This document shows, one piece after another, positions 18,340 to 27,730 of a stretch of DNA of 64,000 nt. The number at the start of each line of letters is the position of its first letter. Position 1 is the stretch's first letter. This DNA comes from Pseudoalteromonas luteoviolacea. Lineage in GTDB: Bacteria; Pseudomonadota; Gammaproteobacteria; Enterobacterales; Alteromonadaceae. Below the pieces are notes generated by a model that had not been told where the DNA came from, searched no databases, and worked only from the letters and a program-made list of their open reading frames with translations. The stretch lies in the NCBI RefSeq assembly GCF_018100925.1, contig NZ_JAGJEH010000001.1, positions 558,001 through 622,000 on the forward strand, written 5' to 3'. The translations under genes were made by a program, and so were the position numbers.

Positions 18340-18969
18340 TTATTTAATTGTCTCATAGCCTATTACCCCGGCTAAAATAAACATTACACAGCCTGCTAAC
18401 CTGTCTTGCCAATGACTTTGGTTATTGTTTTTATTAAGCCAACTCCCAAGTTTACCAGAGAGCAATGCAATCGAAATATCACAGCATAGCGTGATTAAGG
18501 TATATATTGCCCCGAGTACGAATAGCTGCGTTGATACTTGTGCTGCTTCGTTATTTACAAACTGAGGTAAGAAAGCTAAAAAGAACAGTGCTGTTTTTGG
18601 GTTTGTGAGCTCCACCACAAAGCTTTGTTTCATGATGGCAAAGTTATTTGCGTTGCTCAGTGAGGGAGTACCAGTCAATTGTTCAGCAGGTTTAAAATAC
18701 TGCCAGCCCAAATATACCAAGTACACAGCCCCAACAATTTTTAACCCTGTGTAAGCAATAGGGGAGTATTTAAAAATGGCTGCTAACCCTAATACTGTCG
18801 CAATAACATATACAAAAGATCCTAAGGCCATCCCGCTTGCTGCTGATACACCTGCGCTTGGTCCTTGACTAACACTACGCGCTATTATGTACAAAATTGA
18901 GGGGCCTGGAGTAATACTCAGTAAAAAGCAAACGACAGAAAAGGCCGCGAGTATTTCTAGTGAGGGCAT
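18340..18969 (-). CDS. LysE/RhtB-family exporter
   Basis: This 209-residue inner-membrane protein has about six hydrophobic segments and the family signature near the N-terminus (SITPGPSILYIIARS). LysE/RhtB transporters export amino acids or their analogues. The ribosome site AAGGACT overlaps the stop codon of the preceding gene (18979-19608), nine bases before the ATG, so the two are probably translated together. A divergent LysR gene at 19701 is the likely regulator, as in classic LysG/LysE pairs. The substrate cannot be told from sequence. Confidence 0.88.
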   Translation of the reverse strand: MPSLEILAAFSVVCFLLSITPGPSILYIIARSVSQGPSAGVSAASGMALGSFVYVIATVLGLAAIFKYSPIAYTGLKIVGAVYLVYLGWQYFKPAEQLTGTPSLSNANNFAIMKQSFVVELTNPKTALFFLAFLPQFVNNEAAQVSTQLFVLGAIYTLITLCCDISIALLSGKLGSWLNKNNNQSHWQDRLAGCVMFILAGVIGYETIK

Positions 18970-18978
18970 GGTGAGTCC

Positions 18979-19608
18979 TTATTTAAAGTCATTGGTTTCT
19001 AAGTAAAGGGTGTTAGTATTTTTAATATCAGTCAATTCGAATCTTTTAACTGGTCCGTTCATTGAGCTGTTTAGTTCAGCAATTTTCCCTGCACGATAGT
19101 CACAATTGGCCGTTGCTATTTGGTCAAAACTTGGTGATCTCCCAATCTTGTGTACGAGCAAACAGGTGTTGTTGCCCAGCCCTAGTGTATAAAATTGCCC
19201 ATTGCGTTGAGACGAGTTTATGTCCTTATTTAATATCGTGTTTTGAACTTTAAATGTGATATCTGTGTGCTTAATTTTGCCAGAGCGTTCAAAGTGACCG
19301 ATAAAGATATCTCCTGAAAACTTTGTAAGTTGACCAGCTCTTAGCTTGTTTAAAGAGAAGGTTTCTGGTCGGACGGTTATGAGCTCATGCGCTTTTAAAA
19401 AAGGAATTAGTTGCGCTTTGTATTGACTTGGCAGCTGCGTTTCAAAAATGAACTGTACGGCATGTTTTCCATGTGGCATCGGGAGGTGGGATGCGTATAT
19501 ACGGTCATTAATTGCAAATAGAACCATGCCGTGTAAGCCTATTGAGTGATCATGTGCACGAATAGAGCCACAGCAGATAAGTAGTAAAAAAATAAAAGTG
19601 TTTTTCAT
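18979..19608 (-). CDS. Secreted protein of unknown function
   Basis: The 209-residue protein has a signal peptide (MKNTFIFLLLICCGSIRA) followed by HDHSIGLHGMVLFAINDRIY. It contains the repeated theme of His and Gly near MPHGKHAVQFIFE, and two cysteines late in the chain (NTCLLVHK, TANCDYR). I know similar secreted proteins of marine gammaproteobacteria only as hypothetical. It is the first gene of an operon with the LysE-type exporter and is divergent from LysR, with 92 bases between start codons. Confidence 0.7.
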   Translation of the reverse strand: MKNTFIFLLLICCGSIRAHDHSIGLHGMVLFAINDRIYASHLPMPHGKHAVQFIFETQLPSQYKAQLIPFLKAHELITVRPETFSLNKLRAGQLTKFSGDIFIGHFERSGKIKHTDITFKVQNTILNKDINSSQRNGQFYTLGLGNNTCLLVHKIGRSPSFDQIATANCDYRAGKIAELNSSMNGPVKRFELTDIKNTNTLYLETNDFK

Positions 19609-19656
19609 AGCAAACTATTAAATTAAAAAGTGTGGAGTTAGTCTAGAATATGTTAT

Positions 19657-19700
19657 TTTAGATTCTAAATCGTTTCTAAAATGTGGCTTTAGATTCCAAA
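19657..19700. promoter_or_regulatory. Two 13-bp LysR-type palindromes
   Basis: TTTAGATTCTAAA (19657-19669) is a perfect palindrome of T-N11-A form. TTTAGATTCCAAA (19688-19700) differs by one base and ends next to ATG 19701. Their 31-base offset is about three helical turns, which suits a LysR tetramer bound between divergent genes. Confidence 0.65.
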
Positions 19701-20576
19701 ATGGAAATAGCAGATTTACGCAAATTTTTAGTTATCGCGCAGCAACAAAGTTTGCAAAAAGCGGCTCCGCTCCTTGATACATCACCCAGTGCATTATCAA
19801 AATCATTAAAACGATTAGAAAGCTCTCTACAAGTAAAATTGTTTGACCGAGTAGGAAAGTCATTGCGTTTAAATGAACATGGTGCGATGTTGCAACCTAG
19901 AGCTGTAGCTTTGACAAATTTAGCTGAAGATACCAAAGCACAGTTAAAACAGGGAAGTAAAGCGATTAACTGTGTTGTTGCTGCTCCTAGCATTTTACAA
20001 TTCAAGTGGGCAAGTGTTTTAGCACGTCAATCCAACACGAATAAGCACATTACACTGACTTTTGACACACAATATGAATCAAATGCATTACATAAACTGC
20101 TCGCAGGTGAAGTGGACTTAGCAATAGTAACCGGTGAAGTTGTAAAAAATCTGCCAAATGACATTCAATTAACAGAGCTAGGTAAACTAACGATGCAGAT
20201 TGCAATGGGGCAGAGTCACCCTTTGCGCAAACAAACAAGCACCGGCTTAAAACAACTCGTCAATTACTCTTTTGCAGCGCCTGATACATCACCGTTTTGC
20301 GGAGAGCAAAGAGGTGTTGGATGTGATGGTTGGCTGGCACCAAATATTGCTAGAAATATAAAGTGGGTGGTTAATGATTATGCCGTACTTGGCCAACTAG
20401 TTAAAAGTGGGTTGGCATTGGCATATTTACCTGATTACATCGTGAGAGAATGGCAGTTATTTGAATTACCAAAATGCTCTGAAAATTTAGAGTACACTGA
20501 GCATGTCTATATACTCAGCCATAAATCTGCACCCAGATGGTTAAGTCAATTGTTACAAGACTTACGTACTGACTGA
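19701..20576 (+). CDS. LysR-family transcriptional regulator
   Basis: The N-terminal winged helix-turn-helix is plain (MEIADLRKFLVIAQQQSLQK, then TSPSALSKSLKRLESSLQVKLFDR). It is followed by an effector-binding domain of normal length (291 residues in all). I choose ATG 19701, which matches the family N-terminus; GTG 19683 would add six residues. No ribosome site precedes either, and the second palindrome overlaps this region, so translation may be weak or leaderless and the gene self-repressed. It is divergent from the secreted-protein/LysE operon and probably controls it. Confidence 0.88.
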   Translation: MEIADLRKFLVIAQQQSLQKAAPLLDTSPSALSKSLKRLESSLQVKLFDRVGKSLRLNEHGAMLQPRAVALTNLAEDTKAQLKQGSKAINCVVAAPSILQFKWASVLARQSNTNKHITLTFDTQYESNALHKLLAGEVDLAIVTGEVVKNLPNDIQLTELGKLTMQIAMGQSHPLRKQTSTGLKQLVNYSFAAPDTSPFCGEQRGVGCDGWLAPNIARNIKWVVNDYAVLGQLVKSGLALAYLPDYIVREWQLFELPKCSENLEYTEHVYILSHKSAPRWLSQLLQDLRTD

Positions 20577-20801
20577 TAGATAAAAATAGTTAAAGGCTGG
20601 CGCTTTTTGCTCCTGCTCTCTATATTAGCCAATGCATCATCTGCGATACCTTTCCATTTCTGACAGCGTTTCAACAACTTTTTTGCCACCTAGGTTGATC
20701 ATTGAGGCCTACTATTTGGACTTTTTAGCCTTAATTTAGAGGTCTTAGCGTGGGACAGGCACATTTTTGTCCTGCCCAGTTTTATAAAGTCAGTTGATAT
20801 T

Positions 20802-20857
20802 GTAATTAGTTTGGGACAGTCACTTTTTTGTAATTAGTTTGGAACAGTCACTTTTTG
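20802..20857 (+). repeat. 28-bp tandem repeat, two units
   Basis: Units 20802-20829 and 20830-20857 each begin GTAATTAGTTTGG and end ACAGTCACTTTTT, with two differences. The core GGRACAGTCAC is a variant of the RAYT end. Confidence 0.85.
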
Positions 20858-21164
20858 GTTTTCCCGTAATTACTCTCGATATGGCAGAGCACTTTATTTT
20901 AACATGCCTCATGTTAAGGGTTGTGGAGATATGTATGCGCTGAGGACTTCACATTGGTGTATCCACAATAGATCGTGTTAAAAAACCTTCAGAGCAATAC
21001 GGCTCCAAGCGGGTATTTGCTCAAGGTTAATGGAGCGACAATATGGGACAGGCGCATTTTTGTCTCTGTTCAGTTTAATAAGCTTCGTTGATGTTGCCAT
21101 CAATTTTAAGCCACACCACTAAAAGAGTTTTGCGGTTTTTCTTATAGGAACTAAGACTATGTGC

Positions 21165-21206
21165 CTGTCCCAGAAAATTATCCCCCTGTCCCAGAAAATT
21201 ATCCCC
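21165..21206 (+). repeat. 21-bp perfect tandem repeat, two units
   Basis: Two identical 21-base units that start CTGTCCCAGAAAATTATCCC lie back to back. They follow GTGC, so the first unit completes an inverted RAYT-end relic. Confidence 0.85.
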
Positions 21207-21373
21207 AGACTACTCCCATATATCACTTTTAAATTAGCCAGGAATAGATGCAAGTATGATGCTTGATTTATCCTCAATTGACTTTGTTAATAAAACGTTT
21301 AAATATCGCTTTGGTTAAAAAATAACCAGTCAATTCATTTGCTTTGAAACAAGGATAATTAAACAGGTGATTT

Positions 21374-22684
21374 ATGAAAAAGTCTTTATTAGTACTTTCG
21401 TTGGCGTTTGGACTGTCGGCTTGTAACATCGATGACAGATTGCAATTTGCTTCAGAAACCAAAAAGAGTGAGCAGGTTTATCTGAGTGCCCAAAATACGG
21501 GCTTACTGATTATTGATGCTCAGGAAGAATATGTGATGGACAGCGATATATTCTGGGTTAAAGTTTTTTACCCTGAGTATCAAATACCAGCGCAAAATGT
21601 AGACCCGCAATTGCACGCTAGCATCGACCGAATTGCACAACTGGCACAAAAAGCCAATGATTTAAATATGCCAACAACCATTACTTACGAAGCCTCCAAC
21701 ACCGATCAAGGTTTAGATTATTCGGCTTATATAACGCGTATTGCTCAAGCACTTGATGAAAATACACAAAGCTTCTTCAAACAAACGTTTAACTCAACAC
21801 TAGAATCTGACATTCATGCCGCCATGGAAGCTTGGTCTGATGCAGGTATTTCCCGAGTGGTGGTCGCAGGTGCAGAAACCGATGTGTGTGTTATGCAAAC
21901 CGTTTTAGGGCTCAAGAAAATGGGCTTCGATGTCTATTTAGCAAGTGACGCAACGTTTTCAACCGAAATCTATGAGCGACCCACTTTTAAGCGTTTACAA
22001 CAAGCGGGCGTAAAATTGGCAACGGCCAGTGAAATTATTGAATCAATGGAATCTAAGGACAAATTGGTCTATAGCCCACGCTACGCAGTGGGTGAACGTG
22101 ATGAGCTTCACCAAAGCGATCGTCATAAAACCGCGATGATTAATTTTAATATGGATGACACTAGCCTCGCGATGGCTGAGCATGACAACAAATTAGCGAC
22201 AGAGCCGAGACTTACATTTTTAGGCTTAGAGCAGGAGTTTTTATTTAGCTATATGCCGAACTTTCATGTTAATGAAAAAGGAAAGCCCTATACATCCAAA
22301 TATCGTAAAAATGCCAATGTGGTCAGCTACAAAAAAATTGATCCAGTGGTTGCTGATATTAAAGCTGCAGGTAAGACTCAAGCTGTTATATCTGGCGTAG
22401 TTTCTCAATTTGGCTTGTATGACGCTGTTTATAAATTAATTGAAGCGGGTATCACTCCAATTATTCTGGAGGACGCATTGTTGGGCTCTGATGTGGACCC
22501 TGTCCATTATTTGGATTACATTTATCAGCTTGGAGCTGTGCCCAGTACGCAAAAGTCTCATGGCTATGAAATGTTTGTCGAAATACAACTTGGAGACTTT
22601 ACTGAAGAAGAAATAGCGGCTTACTATCAAATGATATCGCTAAATGAGGTCGTTATTCCTGAAGTATATCCGCGTCTACGCTAA
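21374..22684 (+). CDS. Lipoprotein with tandem isochorismatase-like domains
   Basis: The 436-residue protein has a lipobox (LSAC, Cys17, next residue Asn, so probably outer-membrane directed) and two cysteine-hydrolase folds. The first (about 42-225) has the complete triad: Asp48 in LLIIDAQ, Lys136 in SFFKQTF and Cys172 in AETDVCVMQ. The second (about 252-425) keeps the fold pattern (GVVSQFGLYDAVYKLIEAG), but the position of the catalytic Cys is Gly347, so it is probably inactive. Relatives hydrolyse isochorismate, nicotinamide or N-carbamoyl compounds; the substrate here is unknown. A hairpin (22703-22723) separates it from the convergent regulator gene. Confidence 0.85.
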   Translation: MKKSLLVLSLAFGLSACNIDDRLQFASETKKSEQVYLSAQNTGLLIIDAQEEYVMDSDIFWVKVFYPEYQIPAQNVDPQLHASIDRIAQLAQKANDLNMPTTITYEASNTDQGLDYSAYITRIAQALDENTQSFFKQTFNSTLESDIHAAMEAWSDAGISRVVVAGAETDVCVMQTVLGLKKMGFDVYLASDATFSTEIYERPTFKRLQQAGVKLATASEIIESMESKDKLVYSPRYAVGERDELHQSDRHKTAMINFNMDDTSLAMAEHDNKLATEPRLTFLGLEQEFLFSYMPNFHVNEKGKPYTSKYRKNANVVSYKKIDPVVADIKAAGKTQAVISGVVSQFGLYDAVYKLIEAGITPIILEDALLGSDVDPVHYLDYIYQLGAVPSTQKSHGYEMFVEIQLGDFTEEEIAAYYQMISLNEVVIPEVYPRLR

Positions 22685-22702
22685 ATTTTCTAAGCTTTAT
22701 AT

Positions 22703-22723
22703 AGGGCTGATAAGAGTAGCCCT
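22703..22723. terminator. Possible bidirectional terminator between convergent genes
   Basis: AGGGCT and AGCCCT form a 6-bp stem with a 9-base loop. The T-rich tail is weak, so the role is uncertain. Confidence 0.4.
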
Positions 22724-22787
22724 TATTAGGTCGCAGAGTTCAACGGACGTCTGTTCTCAAATAAGCCAGTTGAGTTCTGCTCAAAGC

Positions 22788-23972
22788 TTAACTATTTGCG
22801 TGGCCCTTTCGAAACTCACTGGGGGTTTGTCCTGTTGTTTGTTTAAATGCTTTATAAAAGGATGAACGTGCGTTAAACCCCACCTCCAATGCAATATCGA
22901 GCACGGTACTATTATTGGCCAATATTTTAGGTTTGGCAGCCTCAATACGCCATTGATTAACAAAATCGAAAAAGCTCACGGATAACGTTTCATTCAGCGT
23001 TTGTGATATATAGTTTGGCGAAATATTAAGGTGCTTTGACAGTTTTTGTAAGGATAGGTTTGAGTCTAAATAGAGTTTGTCTTGCTCCATTGCTGAGTTT
23101 ATTTTTATTGCAATCCGGGCTGATTGTGTTTGACCTAAAGCGGAGCGCTGATATTTTTTAGAGGGGGAGTGCGTATCATTGGAAGGGTTGTCGTGTTCTT
23201 TGCTCATATCTTGGATATCTCCATCGTCTAGATCAGTGAACGCAGGCTTTTGTTGCAGGCCAAAGTGGGTTATGCACCAGATTAATAGAACAGACAGGCT
23301 CATCTCCGTATTACTATTGAATAAGGCATGGTCAAATAAGCTTGAGGAAAATACTGTCACTAAAGAAGATAGCCACACGCTTACTGAAATAAAAAGTAGC
23401 CAATTCATCCAGTTGAGTTCTTTTTTATCATGATTGGAATAAATGTCTTTTAACTTTTTACGATATTGATTCAATCTACGTACAATCTTTAATAGTGTAT
23501 AAGCACATTGGATCAGCCAAAGTGTCATCATGATCAAAATTCCCAGAAGTAATGTGCTAACAAAGGGATCATTTACCTCTTCATCAAGGATGAAAATGGC
23601 ATTATGAATGTCTTTGGGTAAAAATATAATCATCACGGAGATCAGTAAGGCTGGCGCTAATAGCACATAGTGGCCAAGCTGCTTATGATGCAATTGCCAA
23701 GGTGAATCAGCTGTAAGTCCTTCAACATAAAACCATAGTGATGGGGAAAGTAAAAATAGCACTGGAAAAGCAAAGGCTGTGTACAAAGCATAGTAATCAG
23801 GTAAAACAGAAGATATCGTTGAATTTAACGCCAAAACAGCACTGGCGATTAAAAACAACGCCAATGGCAAATTCATCGCACACTTCACCACTCTTGATAA
23901 AAGAATAGGCACACTGATACAAACTTGCCCAACAATTATCATAGTGAGAATAATTTCGATAGGGTCGACCAA
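22788..23972 (-). CDS. AraC-family regulator with membrane N-terminal domain
   Basis: The first 240 or so residues hold about seven hydrophobic segments. The last 110 form an AraC-type double helix-turn-helix (LSLQKLSKHLNISPNYISQT and VLDIALEVGFNARSSFYKAF, then TGQTPSEFRKG). TTG 23972 is the start: AAAGGA sits seven bases upstream in the coding direction. This membrane-sensor AraC design is common in marine gammaproteobacteria. The gene is divergent from the DUF6326-like gene at 24127 and may control it. An acidic, Ser-rich linker (about 250-280) joins the two halves. Confidence 0.88.
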   Translation of the reverse strand: MVDPIEIILTMIIVGQVCISVPILLSRVVKCAMNLPLALFLIASAVLALNSTISSVLPDYYALYTAFAFPVLFLLSPSLWFYVEGLTADSPWQLHHKQLGHYVLLAPALLISVMIIFLPKDIHNAIFILDEEVNDPFVSTLLLGILIMMTLWLIQCAYTLLKIVRRLNQYRKKLKDIYSNHDKKELNWMNWLLFISVSVWLSSLVTVFSSSLFDHALFNSNTEMSLSVLLIWCITHFGLQQKPAFTDLDDGDIQDMSKEHDNPSNDTHSPSKKYQRSALGQTQSARIAIKINSAMEQDKLYLDSNLSLQKLSKHLNISPNYISQTLNETLSVSFFDFVNQWRIEAAKPKILANNSTVLDIALEVGFNARSSFYKAFKQTTGQTPSEFRKGHANS

Positions 23973-24126
23973 ACTCTGTTCCTTTTATTACTTTTCTTTG
24001 AGTGACTCAAATATAAATAAGTGTCCGTACTTATAGTCTCGGACGACCTAACTATTTATAAGTTATATCGTTTAACTTCGTCAACAACCCCTTTCCCAAG
24101 GGCTTAATTTAAACAACGGAGTTAAT

Positions 24127-24561
24127 ATGAATACGATAAAGGACATCTCCATTCCTTTTGAGGACTACCAAATAAACGTAAAGCTAAAGCTTTCAGCACT
24201 TTGGGTCGCAGTGATGTTTTGCTATGTGTACGGTGATTACATTCAAGTGTTTGTGCCTGGTATCATGTCCGAGGCATTGCTCGTGAGTGCAGAAAAGGAA
24301 GGTATTCAATTTGAGTTTTTTGCCGTCGCGCTATTAATGTCGATACCAAGTGTCATGATTTTTCTAACCTTGACACTAAAACCTAATATCAATCGAAGAT
24401 TGAATCTCATCATCCCTAGCTTATTTGTTGTGCTACTTGTATCCATCAATTTAGAAACCGTGTGGGGCTTTTATCTTTATCTGACCGGGCTGGAAGTTGT
24501 GTTGTCTTTGATGACAATTTGGCACGCATGGAAGTGGCCAAAAACCGAAAACATGAGCTAA
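24127..24561 (+). CDS. DUF6326-like membrane protein
   Basis: The 144-residue protein has four hydrophobic segments and the N-terminal pattern INVKLKLSALWVAVMFCYVYGDYIQ that I associate with DUF6326 proteins, small inner-membrane proteins of unknown function. A GGAG ribosome site precedes ATG 24127. It is divergent from the membrane AraC regulator, 154 bases apart, an arrangement typical of a regulator and its target. Confidence 0.7.
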   Translation: MNTIKDISIPFEDYQINVKLKLSALWVAVMFCYVYGDYIQVFVPGIMSEALLVSAEKEGIQFEFFAVALLMSIPSVMIFLTLTLKPNINRRLNLIIPSLFVVLLVSINLETVWGFYLYLTGLEVVLSLMTIWHAWKWPKTENMS

Positions 24562-24654
24562 GCATAGGCGTAAAAAGTAGCTTAGCCAAATCGTAATAGT
24601 AAATTATATCTATATCTTTCAGGCAATTAAAAAATATTTTAATGGACTTCTACT

Positions 24655-26055
24655 ATGAAAAGATTACTTCCTTTTGTTTTATTCAGTAGCTTGAATTACG
24701 CATATGATTCAATCGATTTACAATACAAAGCCGATGACAAACTTATCATGGCAGATACAGACTCAGCTTTTGTAGCCGGTAATGGTGAATCTGCCTATTT
24801 ACAAAAAATCGATCTTAAAACTCAACAAGTCTCTTTGTTAGCTGTACCAGATAAGCCAATTATGTATAGCGTTGGTAAACTTAAAAATCATCAAGGGAGC
24901 CAAGCATTTGTGTTAACTGAGCGGGGCGTGTTCCACGCTGATGCAAATAAAATAAATAATTTGATAGAAGCTGAGACTTTGTTTCAGCCTGACACTTTCT
25001 CGTATTTCAAACATCAAACGTTTACGTTAGACGCAAATGGTGATGATTTAACAGACTTTTATTTCCCCGGCATTGAAGAGCAGACCATTTATATCCAACT
25101 CGATACTGGCAAGTTTAGGCGCATTACACTTCCATTAAAGGCTAAAACAGTTACTCATGCGTCAGATCAAAACTTGACGATCAGTCATACACTGCCTCGA
25201 CCTCCTACTTTGGCTGACATAAATGGAGATGGCATCGATGACTTAGTGTTTTATGAGCCAAAAAAGGTGCAGTATTTTTTGGCAACCCCTCAAGGGCCCA
25301 GCAAAAAACAGCAAACGCTCATTACTTTTGATGAAAGTAGTAAACAGAAAATCGAGAAGTTTAGCGATTTTAACAATGATGGTTATCCAGATATTCATAC
25401 GATAGAGAGTCTCTCTGATAGTGGTGATGAAGAGAAGGATTTAGACAGCGAAAGCATTCATAGGGTTTTCTTTTCTGAGCAGACGAGTAACGGACTGGTT
25501 TTCAAAGACAGCCCAGATATTAAACTTACTTTGGAGGAAACTAGTGCCATTGCCAATATCAGTGACTTTGACGGTGATGGGCTGGATGATTTGGCGGTGA
25601 TCTCTTTTGACATTGGCTTTATGGATATTATCTCAATTGCCAGTGCTGCGATGGAAAATAAAGACGTTACGCTTGATAGTACAATTAGTATTTTTAAAGG
25701 AACAAACGATAATCAGTTTGAGAAAAAAGCAGCTGCAAAGAAAAGTTTCGAAATAACGATGAATATGAACGAATCAAGCAGCGGGGCTGGCAAAGGTATT
25801 ATCTTTGAAGACTTCAATGGTGATGGATTAACTGATTTATTGATAAGGGCAGATACCAATGAGCTTAAAGTTTATTTTGGTGATGAAAGAAGAGGGTTAT
25901 CGCGTAGACCTAAACGAATTAAACGTTCGTTACCAAGTTCTTCGGATGATATTTACAGTTATGATATTAATCAGGATGGAAAAGAAGAAATAGTCTTGAA
26001 GGTAATTGACAAAAAAGGAGGTTTTAGGCTGGATACCGTTCTAATCACTAAGTAA
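24655..26055 (+). CDS. Secreted FG-GAP/VCBS-repeat protein
   Basis: The 466-residue protein has a short signal peptide (MKRLLPFVLFSSLNYAY) and several calcium-binding loops of DxNxDGxxD type: DANGDDLTD, DINGDGIDD, DFNNDGYPD, DFDGDGLDD, DFNGDGLTD and DINQDGKEE. These are the marks of integrin-alpha-like beta-propeller repeats that occur in surface or extracellular proteins. The number of loops fits one propeller of about seven blades. The ribosome site is weak. No enzyme domain is present; a role in binding or surface display is likely. Confidence 0.8.
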   Translation: MKRLLPFVLFSSLNYAYDSIDLQYKADDKLIMADTDSAFVAGNGESAYLQKIDLKTQQVSLLAVPDKPIMYSVGKLKNHQGSQAFVLTERGVFHADANKINNLIEAETLFQPDTFSYFKHQTFTLDANGDDLTDFYFPGIEEQTIYIQLDTGKFRRITLPLKAKTVTHASDQNLTISHTLPRPPTLADINGDGIDDLVFYEPKKVQYFLATPQGPSKKQQTLITFDESSKQKIEKFSDFNNDGYPDIHTIESLSDSGDEEKDLDSESIHRVFFSEQTSNGLVFKDSPDIKLTLEETSAIANISDFDGDGLDDLAVISFDIGFMDIISIASAAMENKDVTLDSTISIFKGTNDNQFEKKAAAKKSFEITMNMNESSSGAGKGIIFEDFNGDGLTDLLIRADTNELKVYFGDERRGLSRRPKRIKRSLPSSSDDIYSYDINQDGKEEIVLKVIDKKGGFRLDTVLITK

Positions 26056-26460
26056 TTTTATTATGTTGAGCAGTCTGCCTTTGCTTTGATTAAGTAAGGT
26101 CAGGCTGTTTTATAAGGAATTGAAATTGTGAGTAAGCTTATCTCCGGGAGACTTTTATTTTTTGAGTTTCTCGTATTTGCGCTAGTGCAACAGATAACTC
26201 GGGGTTTTGAAGTTGAAACCTCATCATACGATTAATAAGTTGAATGAAGTTGAGTACCTAAAGCAAACCCTAACTTTTAAGTGCTTTTTTTCAAACTAAA
26301 CGTTAAAAACAAGATAACAGATAGCGCATGGTGGGATTGCAAGAAAATGTAAGAAAGGACAGGCATGAATTTAAAGTACCTAGATGTGCTGAAACTCGGC
26401 TACCACCCAATAGTGCTGAGGCAGGATAAGTTTGGGTACTTAGGTAAATAACATGAACTA
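26056..26460. other. Intergenic stretch before the intact RAYT element
   Basis: No gene is supported. A relic GGACAGGCATGAATTT at about 26357 resembles the RAYT left end and may mark an earlier insertion. Confidence 0.4.
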
Positions 26461-27730
26461 ACATTGGACAGGCACAAACTTATTGCGCAAACAGGTTCCG
26501 TCTACTACTGTTTATTTATCCAGTTTAAAGCGGGGTGTAAAAAGAATGACCAGAGCAAGGAAGGCTTTAATAGATTTATCGTCGACGTCTTATTATCACT
26601 TAATAGCGAGATGTGTACGTCGCGCTTTTTTGTGTGGGGAGGATAAGTATACCGGAAAAAACTTTGACCATAGACGTAGGTGGTTGGTCGAGCGGATGAA
26701 ATTGTTAAGTAGCGTATTCGCGATAGATATAGCGGCTTATGCCATCATGAGCAATCACTATCATATGGTTGTAAAAGTGAATAGAAAAGAAGCAATAAAT
26801 TGGTCAGATGATGAAGTAATAACGAGATGGTACCGATTATACAAAGGCAGCCCAGTTATTGATAAATATTTACAAGAGCAAGTGCTCAGCGACGCAGAGC
26901 AATCGCTGGTATCTGAATTGATTACTAAGTGGCGTGCGAGGCTATATGACATTAGTTGGTATATGAAAAACCTCAATGAATATATTGCAAAGAAAGCAAA
27001 CAAGGAGGATGACTGTACGGGCAAGTACTGGGAAGGGCGATATAAATCACAAGCGCTTTTGGATGAAGTTGCCCTACTAAGCTGTATGGCCTATGTAGAT
27101 TTGAACCCAATACGAGCGCATACAGCAAAAAAGCTTGAAGAGAGTGATTTCACATCAATTCAAGAGCGATTAAAACAATTTGAGGTGAGTAGAACCGGCA
27201 GTTCACCACAAAAACATAGAGAAGCAGAACGAAACCCATCTCAACCTAAGTTGCTAAAGCCATTTGGTAGCTACAATAAAGGGAACACCTTGCCATTTTC
27301 TTTGTTGAGTTATTTCTCGCTGGTTGATTGGACTGGGCGACACATTTACTTAAAGCAGAGCGGGTATATAGAAAAGGAAGTTTCAAATATCTTGGTATTA
27401 TTGAATATAAAAGAAGCAACATGGCTGGATATGGTAAAAAGCTATGGTCGGCATTATGCAAACTTTGTAGGTGCACGGTCAAAACTGAAGGCACATGCTG
27501 CTAAAAATGATGTAAGTTGGTATAAAGGTGTTGGATAGTATTGGTTTGAGTTTTCGTTCTCTGCGAACCTAAATTTTCACTTGTTTATCAATATGAAAAT
27601 ATTCCTAATTGTGAGTTTATTTCTAGTAAAGAACATAAATCTGTTACGCATGCTTATATGGTAGCTCTAACGGTAGCGTTGTTTGGTTGTAATGTTACTC
27701 GTTTTTTAAAATTTGCCTGTCCGATTTTTG
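26461..27730 (+). mobile_element. RAYT element, intact copy
   Basis: The left end (ATTGGACAGGCACAAACTT) and right end (TTTGCCTGTCCGATTTTT, about 27713-27730) are inverted relatives of each other and of the ends of copies A-D. One intact transposase gene lies between. It is more diverged in sequence from copies A-D than they are from one another, so it represents an older or separate lineage. Confidence 0.8.
26546..27538 (+). CDS. REP-associated Y1 transposase (RAYT)
   Basis: This is a full-length 330-residue protein from ATG 26546 (MTRARKALIDLSS), the start conserved in all copies; a longer frame from 26483 covers the element end and is unlikely to be translated. It has the HUH metal site SNHYHMVVK, the catalytic tyrosine in KNLNEYIAKK and the conserved KYWEGRYKSQALLD block. 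The enzyme nicks and joins single strands at hairpin ends during replication and can spread short palindromic repeats. It is unbroken and could be active in trans on the end relics scattered in the window. Confidence 0.9.
   Translation: MTRARKALIDLSSTSYYHLIARCVRRAFLCGEDKYTGKNFDHRRRWLVERMKLLSSVFAIDIAAYAIMSNHYHMVVKVNRKEAINWSDDEVITRWYRLYKGSPVIDKYLQEQVLSDAEQSLVSELITKWRARLYDISWYMKNLNEYIAKKANKEDDCTGKYWEGRYKSQALLDEVALLSCMAYVDLNPIRAHTAKKLEESDFTSIQERLKQFEVSRTGSSPQKHREAERNPSQPKLLKPFGSYNKGNTLPFSLLSYFSLVDWTGRHIYLKQSGYIEKEVSNILVLLNIKEATWLDMVKSYGRHYANFVGARSKLKAHAAKNDVSWYKGVG

Larger units (their letters stand above)
20577..21373. other. Repeat-rich intergenic region with RAYT-end relics
   Basis: No intact gene. 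Solitary relics of the RAYT end sequence occur at 20751-20770 (TGGGACAGGCACATTTTTGT), 21044-21063 and, inverted, 21161-21172. Between them are two short tandem repeats listed separately. Short degenerate frames suggest a decayed insertion element, but I cannot name it. Confidence 0.6.
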
